Positions 9,835 through 19,400 of a DNA stretch of 49,794 nucleotides are shown here, piece by piece (the first letter of the stretch is position 1; every line of letters begins with the position of its first letter). The notes beneath the pieces are model-generated. The model was not told where the DNA came from and ran no database searches. It saw nothing but the letters and a program-made list of their open reading frames with translations. The position numbers and the translations under genes were made by a program. Origin of the DNA: Chloroflexota bacterium. GTDB lineage: Bacteria > Chloroflexota > Dehalococcoidia > UBA2979. Location: NCBI GenBank assembly GCA_947470025.1, contig CANIRU010000005.1, positions 1 through 49,794 on the forward strand. Direction: 5' to 3'.

Positions 9835-11316
9835 ATGTCGACCGTCTCGTCGAACTCGCCTGTGGTGGTGGAGCCGTGGCGCGGCGCAGGCCCTGCTGCC
9901 GCGGCCGCTGCCCTGCGCGACCGCCCGCGGCTCGCGTGGCTTGACTCATCGATGACGGACGCGCGCCTCGGGCGCTGGTCGATCGTCGCCAGCGACCCGC
10001 GCTGGGCGCTGACGGCCTATGGCACGGACGTGGTGCTGGAGGCGGCCGACGGGCCTCGACGGCTCGCGTCCGGAGCGCTGCATGCCTTCGCCCGCGCGGT
10101 CGAGGACGAGCCGCGCGCGGTGCTGCCGGCTAACGCGTTCGACAGTGCACCCCACCTCCCGTTCCTCGGCGGCGCGATCGGCGTCCTCGGCTTCGAGCTG
10201 GGACGCGAGGTGGAACGACTGCCCGCGACCACGCGCGACGACGTCGGTGCGCCGGATCTCGCATTCGGCTGGTATGACGCGGCGCTCGTCTGGGACGGTG
10301 CGCGTGATGAAGGCTGGCTCGCCGGCCGCGCCGAGGCCGTGCGCGCGCTCCGTGCGCGGCTCGCCGAGGGCTCGCGCACGGTGCCCCGCGCGGCGAGCGC
10401 GGGTGTGCTGCGGAGCAACATGACGCGCACCGCGTACCTGGACGCCGTCGCCCGCGCGCGCCGGTACATCGCGGCGGGCGACATCTACCAGGTGAACTTC
10501 GCGCAGCGCTTCTCCGCGCCGTACGGCGGCAGCGGCTTCGACCTGTACCGGCGGCTGCGATCCGTGAGCCCCGCGCCGTTCGCCGCGTACCTCGACCTCC
10601 GAGGTGACTTCGGCGGCGTCGAGGTGCTCTCGTCGTCGCCGGAGCGGTTCCTGCTCGCGCACGGCGACCGGCTGGAGACGCGCCCGATCAAGGGCACACG
10701 TCCGCGCGGCGCGACGCGTGCTTCTGATGCGGAATACGTCGAGGCTTTGAGACGCAGTGTTAAAGATCGTGCCGAGCACCTGATGATCGTGGACCTCGAA
10801 CGGAACGACCTCGGTCGCGTCGCGGCGACGGGTACCGTGCGCGTGCCGGAGTTCGCTGCACTGGAGACGTACGCGCAGGTGCACCACCTCACCTCGACGG
10901 TCGAGGCGCGCCGGCGCGAGGGTGTGGGGCTCGAAGCGCTTCTGCGCGCGACGTTCCCCGGCGGCTCGATCTCCGGCGCGCCGAAGATCCGCGCGCTTGA
11001 GATCATCGACGAGTTGGAGCCGACGGTGCGCGGCGTCTACACGGGCGCGATCGGGTATGTGTCCGCGCGCCGTGCGCCCGAGGACTGGCGCCTCGACCTG
11101 AACATCGCGATCCGCACAATCACGCTCGCGGACGGTGTCGCGCATCTGCACGTCGGTGGCGCGATCGTCCATGACTCCGACCCGGAGTCCGAGTACGTGG
11201 AGACGCTGGACAAGGCGCGCGGCATGGCGCGGGCCCTCGGCGTAGTGCTCCCCGACGAGGCAGGCGTACCGTCCGCTGCTCCGGCCTCCACCTCGACTCC
11301 GACCGCGCACTCGTGA
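9835..11316 (+). CDS. pabB: Aminodeoxychorismate synthase component I / anthranilate synthase component I family
   Basis: YIAAGDIYQVNFAQRFSAPY, SSSPERFL, ETRPIKGTRPRG, FPGGSISGAPKIRALEIIDELEP. Confidence 0.92.
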   Translation: MSTVSSNSPVVVEPWRGAGPAAAAAALRDRPRLAWLDSSMTDARLGRWSIVASDPRWALTAYGTDVVLEAADGPRRLASGALHAFARAVEDEPRAVLPANAFDSAPHLPFLGGAIGVLGFELGREVERLPATTRDDVGAPDLAFGWYDAALVWDGARDEGWLAGRAEAVRALRARLAEGSRTVPRAASAGVLRSNMTRTAYLDAVARARRYIAAGDIYQVNFAQRFSAPYGGSGFDLYRRLRSVSPAPFAAYLDLRGDFGGVEVLSSSPERFLLAHGDRLETRPIKGTRPRGATRASDAEYVEALRRSVKDRAEHLMIVDLERNDLGRVAATGTVRVPEFAALETYAQVHHLTSTVEARRREGVGLEALLRATFPGGSISGAPKIRALEIIDELEPTVRGVYTGAIGYVSARRAPEDWRLDLNIAIRTITLADGVAHLHVGGAIVHDSDPESEYVETLDKARGMARALGVVLPDEAGVPSAAPASTSTPTAHS

Positions 11317-12197
11317 GCGGATACGCCTGGGTCGACGGCGCCGTCATCCCGCGCGACGAGGCGCGCATCTCCATCGACGACTTCGCGGTGCGCTACGGCG
11401 TCGCGTGCTTCGAGACCATGCTCGCGCGCGGCGGTCGCGTGTTCCGCCTATCCGCGCACCTCGACAGGCTCGAGGACGGCCTGCGTGCGATGGGTGTCGA
11501 GGCACCCGATCGCGCGATCCTCGAACGGGCCGTGGATGAGACGCTCGCCGCGAACGGGCTCACCGCGCCGCAAATTGGGGCGAGTGTGCGACTGACGGTG
11601 ACTGCGGGCAGCGGGCATATCCCCGCGCTCAATGCAGCAGCCGCGCCGTCGGTCATCGTGACCACCGACCCGCTGCCGCCGCTGCCCGCGCCGCCTCGGC
11701 TACGTGTAGTCAGCACAAGGATCGATGCGCACCGCCCGCTGCGTGGCGCGAAGACGTCGCAGTTCCTCCCGTACCTCCTCGCACGCGCCGAGGGGCGGGC
11801 CGCTGGTGCGGACGACGCGGTGCTGCTGAACCACGACGGCGCGATTGTCGAAGCGGCGACGGCCAACCTGTTCGTCCTTCGCGACGGCACGCTGCACACG
11901 CCCACCCTCGATGACGGCCCGTTGCCCGGCGTCACGCGGGCCGCGCTGATCGAGGTCGCACGGAGCCTCGATGTGCCGGTCGTGGAACGGACGATCGGGC
12001 TGGACGACGTGGCGCAGGCGGAGGCGATCCTGCTGACCAGCAGCATCGCGGGGATCGTGAGCGCCGCATCGCTCGTGGCTGCACCGCCCGAAGCACCGAG
12101 TCACCTCGACTGGTCGACACGCGATCCGGAGCCGCCACTGATATCAAGACTGGTCGAGGGCTACGAGTCGCTGATCCGCGACTCGTGTGAACCGTAG
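11313..12197 (+). CDS. pabC: Aminodeoxychorismate lyase / branched-chain aminotransferase-fold (class IV PLP)
   Basis: GTG overlaps pabB stop; ISIDDFAVRYGVACFETMLARGGRVFRLSAHLDRL, NLFVLRDGTLHTPTLDDGPLPGVTR. Confidence 0.88.
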   Translation: MSGYAWVDGAVIPRDEARISIDDFAVRYGVACFETMLARGGRVFRLSAHLDRLEDGLRAMGVEAPDRAILERAVDETLAANGLTAPQIGASVRLTVTAGSGHIPALNAAAAPSVIVTTDPLPPLPAPPRLRVVSTRIDAHRPLRGAKTSQFLPYLLARAEGRAAGADDAVLLNHDGAIVEAATANLFVLRDGTLHTPTLDDGPLPGVTRAALIEVARSLDVPVVERTIGLDDVAQAEAILLTSSIAGIVSAASLVAAPPEAPSHLDWSTRDPEPPLISRLVEGYESLIRDSCEP

Positions 12198-12212
12198 CGT
12201 GGGGATCGAGGG

Positions 12213-13148
12213 TTACGCGTTGGCCTTCGAGTAGTCCAGCTCCTCGGGCATCCGGAACTCGATCGTCTCCTCGGCGACGATCACGGGCTCGACGCGCGTC
12301 ACGCCGCGCGCGCGCAGGTCGTCGATGATCGGCTGGAGCAGCGTGTCCGGCACGGAGGCGCCCGCGGTTAGCCCGACGATCCCGACGCCCTCGTACCACG
12401 CGGGGTCGATCTCCTCGATGCCGTCGACTCGATAGGCGGGGGTGCCGGTGGCCGCCGCGACCTCGCGCAGGCGCACGGAGTTGCTGGAGTTCTGCGAGCC
12501 GATCACGATCACGAGGTCGGCGCGCTCCGCGATCACTTTCACCGCGGCCTGCCGGTTGGTGGTCGCGTAGCAGATGTCGTTGCGCACCTCGGCGTTCGGG
12601 TAGCGCTCGCGGATGGCGTCGATGGTCGCGGCGGTGTCGTCGACGGAGAGCGTGGTCTGCGTCACGACGAAGATCGGCCGGTTGCCCTCGACCAGCGACT
12701 GCACGTCATGCGGGGTGTCCACGACGCGCGTGCGATCGAGCGCCTCCCCCTTCGTCCCCTCGACCTCGTCGTGGCCCTCATGCCCCACGAGGAGCACGTC
12801 GAAGCCATCCTTCGCCGCCTTCTTCGTCTCGAGGTGCACCTTCGTCACCAGCGGGCACGTGGCGTCGATGATCCGCAGCCCGCGATCGCGCGCGGCCTGC
12901 ACCACGGACGGTGCGATGCCGTGCGCCGAGAAGACGATGCGCGCGCCTGGCGGCACCTCGCTCACATCCTCGACGAAGATCGCGCCGCGGCTGCGGAAGT
13001 CGTCTACCACATAGCGGTTGTGCACGATCTCGTGGAATGCGTAGACGGGCTCGGTGGAGTCATCGAGCACCTGGTCGAGCACGTTGATCGCGCGGACGAC
13101 GCCGGCGCAAAAGCCTCGAGGTTCCGCCAGCAGGATGGTGTGGGGCAT
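12213..13148 (-). CDS. ispH: 4-hydroxy-3-methylbut-2-enyl diphosphate reductase
   Basis: LLAEPRGFCAGVVRAINVLDQVL...HEIVHNRYVVDDF...DATCPLVTKVHLE...QTTLSVDDT; ATG at 13148. Confidence 0.96.
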   Translation of the reverse strand: MPHTILLAEPRGFCAGVVRAINVLDQVLDDSTEPVYAFHEIVHNRYVVDDFRSRGAIFVEDVSEVPPGARIVFSAHGIAPSVVQAARDRGLRIIDATCPLVTKVHLETKKAAKDGFDVLLVGHEGHDEVEGTKGEALDRTRVVDTPHDVQSLVEGNRPIFVVTQTTLSVDDTAATIDAIRERYPNAEVRNDICYATTNRQAAVKVIAERADLVIVIGSQNSSNSVRLREVAAATGTPAYRVDGIEEIDPAWYEGVGIVGLTAGASVPDTLLQPIIDDLRARGVTRVEPVIVAEETIEFRMPEELDYSKANA

Positions 13149-13182
13149 GTGAGCGCCTTTCGCCCACCCATGGTACCAACCG

Positions 13183-15210
13183 CTACTTGCGGTCGCGCGT
13201 GATCGAAGCGATGCGCTGCGCGACGGCCCCACCGAGGAGCCCTGCGCCGAGCGCGAGCAGCACCACCCACGTTCCCAGCGCGCCGGTCGTTGCGGTGGCC
13301 TCGGTCGGCCCGGTCGCCGGATGCGCGGGGGTCGGCGTGCTGGCCGCGACGGCGCGAGGCCGCCCCGGCGTGGGTTGCTCGACGACCACGGCATCGCGAT
13401 ACGTGCCGTCCGGACCGAAGCGCCGCTCGATCGCGCGGCCGGTGCCCGGCACAGGGATCCGCGCACCCACCTGGAAGGTCGTGTCGTCGCCGTACGAGAA
13501 CGCGTCCACCTGTTGCCCGTCCGCGCTCGCCAGCACGAGCCGGTCGCCGCTGTTGCCGAGCCCGTTGCCGATCCCCTGCGGCAGCCGGAACGCCGTCGCG
13601 CCAGCAACATCCGCGAGGCGCGCCGTGACGACGAGCATCCCGCCCGGAGGGATGACGAGCGCCGGCAACGTCACCGATCCGCTGTTGTCGCGAATCGTCA
13701 TGCCCTCGACGGACGCTGGTGAGATCCCGAGGTTCGTCAGCTCGATCCACTCGTACTCGTGGTCGCGGCCGGGGTGCGCGGGGTCGGGGAGGATCTGCGT
13801 CATCCGGATCGCGCGCTGAGCGTCCAGGATGCCCGGCGCCAGTTCCACACGGCTGTCGGAAGATGTCGCGGTTGCAGAGGGCGAAGGCGCGCGCGACGCA
13901 CTCGTCGCCCGTGCAGCCGAGGTGTCGCGTTCGGTCGGGGCCGCGGTGCTCGACGGCCTGATCGCTGGCGTCGCGGCGCTCGTGGGCGGCGGTACGGCGG
14001 CCACCGGAGCACGAGGTGTGCCGTTCGTCGAAGGATCGGGGGCCTGCGTCCGTGCGAACGACACGTTGTCGATGATCAGCCACGCGCCGCCCGGATCGTC
14101 AGTGCGTAGCAGGAAGCGCACGGTCGCGCTGCCGGCGATCGGCGGCGCCTGGATCGCACCGGTGCCGACGACCTGGTAGCGCGGCGCCGCGGCGTCCGCG
14201 CGTTGCTCGTTCGCGACGACGGCGAACGAATCGTCGATCGTGATCGAAGCGCCGCTGGCGTTGTCGGTGGAGTGCCAGGCGATACGCATCCACCCGGCCT
14301 CGACGTTGCCGCGCGTGCTGAGGAGCGCGTTCGCCTGGTACCACCCACCGGGTTCGATGCCACCGATCGCCTGCTCGACCCATACGGTGGTCGAACTGCC
14401 CGCGTAGAGCACCATCGACTGCCCCTCGCCGGGGATCCACCTGTCGGTCCACGCGCGGCCTCGGGCGATCGTCCAGCCTGCGAGGTTTGCGTCGAACGTC
14501 GTGTTGACCAGGCGCGTCGGTATCTCGACGGGCGGGGGCGGCGTTGCGCGCGGTCGAGGCAGCACGACGCGCCCGGTCGCGGGCGGCGGCGTCGCGAGCG
14601 GGACCGCGGGGCCGGGATTCGGATCAGGCGGCGGATCGTCCACGAACGTCGGCACGACCGTCGGCGTGGGCGTGGGCGCCGTCTCGGTGATCACAATGTC
14701 GTCCACGGAGAAGCGCGCACCGGCCGCGGTCACGCTGCCGCTGATCACCACAAGCACGTGCGCCGTGCCTGGCGGTGCGGTGATGCTCGACACCGCGAGA
14801 GGCACGTACCCCGCCGTCGGCCCGGCGCGCGCTGCCAGATTCGAGGCAAGCGATGAGCCATCGGTCTTCACGAGCTCGATGCGCGCTGTGACTGAGGAGA
14901 TCGTCGCGGCGGGGATGCGGACCGCGAGCGACATCGTGTACTGGTTGCCGGGCGCCGCCGGGGTCAGCCAGTACTGCGTGCGAACGGTAACGGTCCCGGC
15001 TGCGGTCGACTGCACGTGGCCGGAAGCGGCGCCGCTCGCCACCGGCTGCGATGCGTCGATCGTCAGCGTGCCGCCGGTCGCCGCGGCCCAGCCGACAGCG
15101 CCGCCCTCGAAGTCCCCGTTGAGCAGGCCGGCGGCGGATGCGGAGGGTCGAAGGAGCGCGAGCGCCGCGGCCAGCGTTGCAAGCAACAGCGGAGCGAGGG
15201 CCCGGCGCAT
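13183..15210 (-). CDS. Secreted, C-terminally membrane-anchored protein with carbohydrate-binding-like modules and a lamin-tail domain
   Basis: N-terminal signal peptide; NGDFEGGAVGWAAATGG; NTTFDANLAGWTIARG; RMTQILPDPAHPGRDHEYEWIELTNLG...; C-terminal TM plus basic tail. Confidence 0.8.
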   Translation of the reverse strand: MRRALAPLLLATLAAALALLRPSASAAGLLNGDFEGGAVGWAAATGGTLTIDASQPVASGAASGHVQSTAAGTVTVRTQYWLTPAAPGNQYTMSLAVRIPAATISSVTARIELVKTDGSSLASNLAARAGPTAGYVPLAVSSITAPPGTAHVLVVISGSVTAAGARFSVDDIVITETAPTPTPTVVPTFVDDPPPDPNPGPAVPLATPPPATGRVVLPRPRATPPPPVEIPTRLVNTTFDANLAGWTIARGRAWTDRWIPGEGQSMVLYAGSSTTVWVEQAIGGIEPGGWYQANALLSTRGNVEAGWMRIAWHSTDNASGASITIDDSFAVVANEQRADAAAPRYQVVGTGAIQAPPIAGSATVRFLLRTDDPGGAWLIIDNVSFARTQAPDPSTNGTPRAPVAAVPPPTSAATPAIRPSSTAAPTERDTSAARATSASRAPSPSATATSSDSRVELAPGILDAQRAIRMTQILPDPAHPGRDHEYEWIELTNLGISPASVEGMTIRDNSGSVTLPALVIPPGGMLVVTARLADVAGATAFRLPQGIGNGLGNSGDRLVLASADGQQVDAFSYGDDTTFQVGARIPVPGTGRAIERRFGPDGTYRDAVVVEQPTPGRPRAVAASTPTPAHPATGPTEATATTGALGTWVVLLALGAGLLGGAVAQRIASITRDRK

Positions 15211-15295
15211 CTGATCCGCTTTCGCATCGTCACGGGACGGCGCGCGGAACGTACAGGATCGTCAGCAAGTTGGAAAGCCTCGGAGCCCCGGGGTG

Positions 15296-16216
15296 TCAGG
15301 CCATCGCGAATGCCCGGCGCAAGAGCTTGGCGGCAGTCTCGGTCGCGCGCATTCCCTCCGGGAAGTAGTGCGCGTTCGCGAAGAAGCCGTGGATCTGCCC
15401 GGCGGCGCATTCCGTCTCCACCTCGACGCCCGCGGCCTTGAGGGCTGCCGCGTAGGCGTTGCCCTCGTCGCGCAGGGGGTCGCACTCCGCCGTCAGGACG
15501 TACGCGGGGGGCAGGCCCTCGAGGCTCTTCGCGCGCGCCGGTGAGACGTGCGGGTCGGTCCGGTCCGCGCCCTCCGGCAGGTAGTGGTCCCAGAACCACG
15601 CCATCGACTCCGGCGTCAGGCCGAAGGTGCGGTTCACGCGGAACGACTCCGTGTCCATGGCGGCGTCCGTGACGGGGTAGATCAGCAGCTGGTAGGCGAG
15701 GTCGAAGCCCGCGCGGTCGCGCACCATCTGCGCCACCACGGTCGCGAGCGTGCCGCCCGCGGAGTCGCCGCCGACCGCGATCCTCGAGGAGTCGCCACCG
15801 AAGCGCTTGGCGTTCTGGTACGCCCACACCACCGCGGCGTACGCGTCATCGCGCGCGGCGGGGTACTTGTGTTCGGGCGCGAGCCGATAGTCCACCGAGA
15901 TGACGATGCACTCGCTGAGGGAGCACAGCCGCCGCGCCGTCGCGTCCGCGATGTCGAGCGTGCCGATCACCCAGCCACCGCCGTGGTACCAGACGAGGAT
16001 CGGAAGGTTGGGTGTGTCGCTGGGCCAGTAGACGCGCACCGGCACGGGCCCGTCCGGTCCCGCGACGTTCATGTCCTGCACGTCGTGGACCTCGGGGCCG
16101 GGAGGTCCCGGCACGCGCGTCGCGCGCACGGCCTCTGGGGTGCTCTCCTGCATCGGCGGGATACCGGACGCAGCGATCGTGTCGAGCCACGTCTGGGCGA
16201 TGGGGTCGATGGCCAT
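15296..16216 (-). CDS. Alpha/beta hydrolase (HSL-type acetyl-hydrolase/esterase)
   Basis: WYHGGGWVIG, DYRLAPEHKYPAARDD, GGDSAGG, HGFF; ATG at 16216. Confidence 0.93.
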   Translation of the reverse strand: MAIDPIAQTWLDTIAASGIPPMQESTPEAVRATRVPGPPGPEVHDVQDMNVAGPDGPVPVRVYWPSDTPNLPILVWYHGGGWVIGTLDIADATARRLCSLSECIVISVDYRLAPEHKYPAARDDAYAAVVWAYQNAKRFGGDSSRIAVGGDSAGGTLATVVAQMVRDRAGFDLAYQLLIYPVTDAAMDTESFRVNRTFGLTPESMAWFWDHYLPEGADRTDPHVSPARAKSLEGLPPAYVLTAECDPLRDEGNAYAAALKAAGVEVETECAAGQIHGFFANAHYFPEGMRATETAAKLLRRAFAMA

Positions 16217-16447
16217 GTGAGTCCTCCGAGGTACGCGACGCGCCCTGCGCGTCCCCGGACGATACCCGCGCGCGCCCCGGCCTGTCACGCCTCGGTGGCT
16301 GCTTCGTCGCCTGGAGCCGGGCGGAGCATCCGCGGGGGTGAGATTCGTCGCTGCCACCTGAGCCCCACCCGCACGTCGACGATCCGCCCCGGCCAGCGCG
16401 CGCCCCCGGCCCCCGGCGCACCTCGACGATGGTCGTACGCTGGATGC

Positions 16448-19400
16448 ATGGCGGGCCAGCACGACAGCGTCGAGGCGAGTGTGTATCCGGGTGCGTTCCA
16501 CCCGGCCGTCCGCACGTGGTTCGAACGCCGCTTCGGCGCGCCGACGGACGCGCAGGCGACCGGCTGGCCGCACATCGCGGCGCACGAGGACACGCTGCTC
16601 GCGGCGCCGACCGGCTCCGGCAAGACGCTCGCCGCGTTTCTCGTCGGGATCGACTCGCTGATCCGGCAGGCCGAGGCGGGAGAAGGCGCGGCCGGTACGA
16701 CGATCCTCTACGTGTCGCCGCTGAAGGCGCTCTCGAACGACATCCAGCGCAACCTGCAACAGCCGCTCCAGGAGATCCGCGCCGTCGCGGAAGAGCTCGG
16801 GTACGACCTGCCACCGATCACGGTCGGTCTGCGCACGGGCGACACGCCGCAGTCGGAGCGGCAGGCGCTGGTGCGTCGTCCGCCGCACATCCTCGTCACC
16901 ACGCCGGAGTCGCTCTATCTCATGGTCACGGCCGAGCGCGCCCGTGCGACGCTGACCGGCGTGCGGACCGTGATCGTCGACGAGATCCACGCGCTCGCCC
17001 GTGACCGTCGCGGCTCGCACCTCGCGCTGACGCTCGCGCGCCTCGACCACGTCGTCGAGGGCGCGGGGATGCCGTGCCCGGCGCGCGTCGGCCTGTCTGC
17101 GACGCAGCGGCCGATGTCCGAGATCGCGCGGTTCCTCGTCGGCATGGAACGCGATGGCGCTGAGCGTGCGTGCCATGTCCTCGACCTCGGCCACCAGCGC
17201 GACATCGAGCTGCACCTCGAGGTCCCGCCGAGCGACCTCGAGGCGGTGATGCCGAAGGAGCAGTGGGGCAACGTCTACGACCGCCTCGCCGCGCTCGTGC
17301 TGGAGCACCGCACGACGCTGATCTTCGTCAACACGCGCACGCACTCCGAGAAGATCTCGCACGAGCTGGCGGAGCGCCTCGGCGAGGACGCTGTCTCCGC
17401 GCACCATGGCTCGTTGTCGCGCGAGCGGCGGCAGCGCGTCGAGGAGCGCCTGAAGTCCGGTGAGCTGCGCGCGCTGGTCGCGACCGCCTCGCTGGAGCTC
17501 GGCATCGACATCGGCGCGATCGACCTCGTGTGCCAGGTCGGATCGCCGAGGAGCATCGCCACGTTCCTCCAACGCATCGGCCGGTCGGGCCACGCGCTCG
17601 GCCTCCGCCCGCACGGCCGCCTGTTCCCGACGACGCGCGACGAGCTGATCGAGTGCGCCGCGCTGGTGCGGGGCGTGCGCGCCGGTCACCTCGACCGCAT
17701 CGTGCAGCCCGTCGCCCCGCTCGACGTGCTCGCACAGCAGATCGTCGCGGAGGTCGCGTGCGAGGAGTGGCGCGAGGACGCGCTGTACGACCTCGTGCGC
17801 ACTGCGGCCCCGTACGCCTCGCTCACGCGCGAGGCGTACGAGGAAGTCGTGGAGATGGCCGCAACAGGCGTGGGAGACGGCGCGGGACGCTCGCCCGCGC
17901 TGATCAGCCGCGACCGCATCCACGGCATGCTGCGCCCGAAGCGCGCCGCGCGGCTCACTGCGATCACCAACGGCGGGACGATCCCCGAGCTCGGCGACTA
18001 CCGCGTCGTCACGGAGCCGGAGGGCACATTCGTCGGCACGCTGAACGAGGACTTCGCGATGGAGTCGCGCGGTGGCGACATCTTCACGCTCGGCACCACC
18101 TCGTGGCGCATCGCGCGCGTGGAGCCCTCGGTCGTGCGGGTGACGGACGCGCACGGCGCGCCGCCGACGATCCCGTTCTGGCTCGGCGAGGCACCCGGCC
18201 GGACGCGTGAGCTCTCGTCCGAGGTCGGTCGTCTGCGCCGCGACATTGTCGCGGGCCTCGACGATCACGCGGGAGGGCCGCTTGCGCTGCGCGACCGCCT
18301 CGTCGAGGAGTGCGCGCTGACCGACCTGGGCGCGCAGCAGATGATGGACTACATCCTGGCGACGCGTGATGGCCTCGGCGTGGTGCCCAGCGACACGGAC
18401 GTCGTCTTCGAGCGGTTCTTCGATGACTCCGGCGGGATGCAGCTGGTCGTGCACGCGCCGTTCGGGATGCGCGTGAACCGCGCGTGGGGGCTCGCCCTGC
18501 GCAAGCGTTTCTGCGTCGCGTTCGACTTCGAACTGCAGGCCGCGGCGAACGACGATGCGATCCTGCTCTCGACCGGCATGGCGCACGCGTGGCCCCTCGA
18601 GGAGGCCTACGACTGGGTCACCCCCGCGAACGCCGAGGAGTCCGTGCGCCAGTCCGTGTTCTACGTGCCGCTGTTCCCGACGCGCTGGCGCTGGAACATC
18701 ACCCGCGCGCTCGCCCTGTCGAGACAGCGCGGCGGCAAACGCGTGCCGCCGTTCATCCAGCGGATGCGTGCCGACGACCTGATGTCTGCTGTCTTCCCGG
18801 AGCAGATCGGCTGCCAGGAGAACCTCGACGGCCCGCTGACGCTGCCCGACCACCCGCTGATGCGTCAGACGATGGACGACTGCCTGCACGAGGCGATGGA
18901 CGTCGAGGGGCTGATCTATGTCCTCGACCGCGTCAAAGCGGGCACGATCCGCTACCACGCGCGGGACACGATCGAGCCGAGTCCGATGGCGCATGAGATC
19001 GTCACCGGCAAGCCGTACACCTACCTAGACGACGCGCCGATCGAGGAGCGCCGCACCCGCGCCGTGTCGCTGCGGCGCACGCTGCCCGTCGATGCACGCG
19101 ACCTCGCCGCGCTTGATCCGGAGGCGATCGCGCGCGTGGCCGACGAGGCGTGGCCGGAAGCCCGCAACGCCGAGGAGGTCCATGACGCGCTGCTGGGATT
19201 CGTCGCGATCGCCGAGCCGTTCATCGCCGACTGGCGAGACTCGCTGCACATGCTGCGCGCGGAGGGGCGCGCCGAGTACATCGAGCACCACGGCCGCCGC
19301 CTGTGGTTCGCGGTGGAGCACGTTGCATCCGTGCGGCTGCTGTTCCCCGACGCGCTGCTGCCGCCGCTGTTCCACGTCCCGCCCGAGGCGATCCTGCCGA

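Noticed and set aside
15548-16447. N-terminal 300-codon extension of the lhr ORF
   Set aside because: Overlaps the hydrolase antisense, has no helicase similarity, and an ATG with a plausible -10 lies at 16448.
15296-18994. 1232-aa minus-strand ORF covering the first part of lhr
   Set aside because: Only its 3' 306 codons (15296-16216) are a real hydrolase; the remainder is antisense to conserved helicase motifs, a common open-frame artefact in high-GC DNA.
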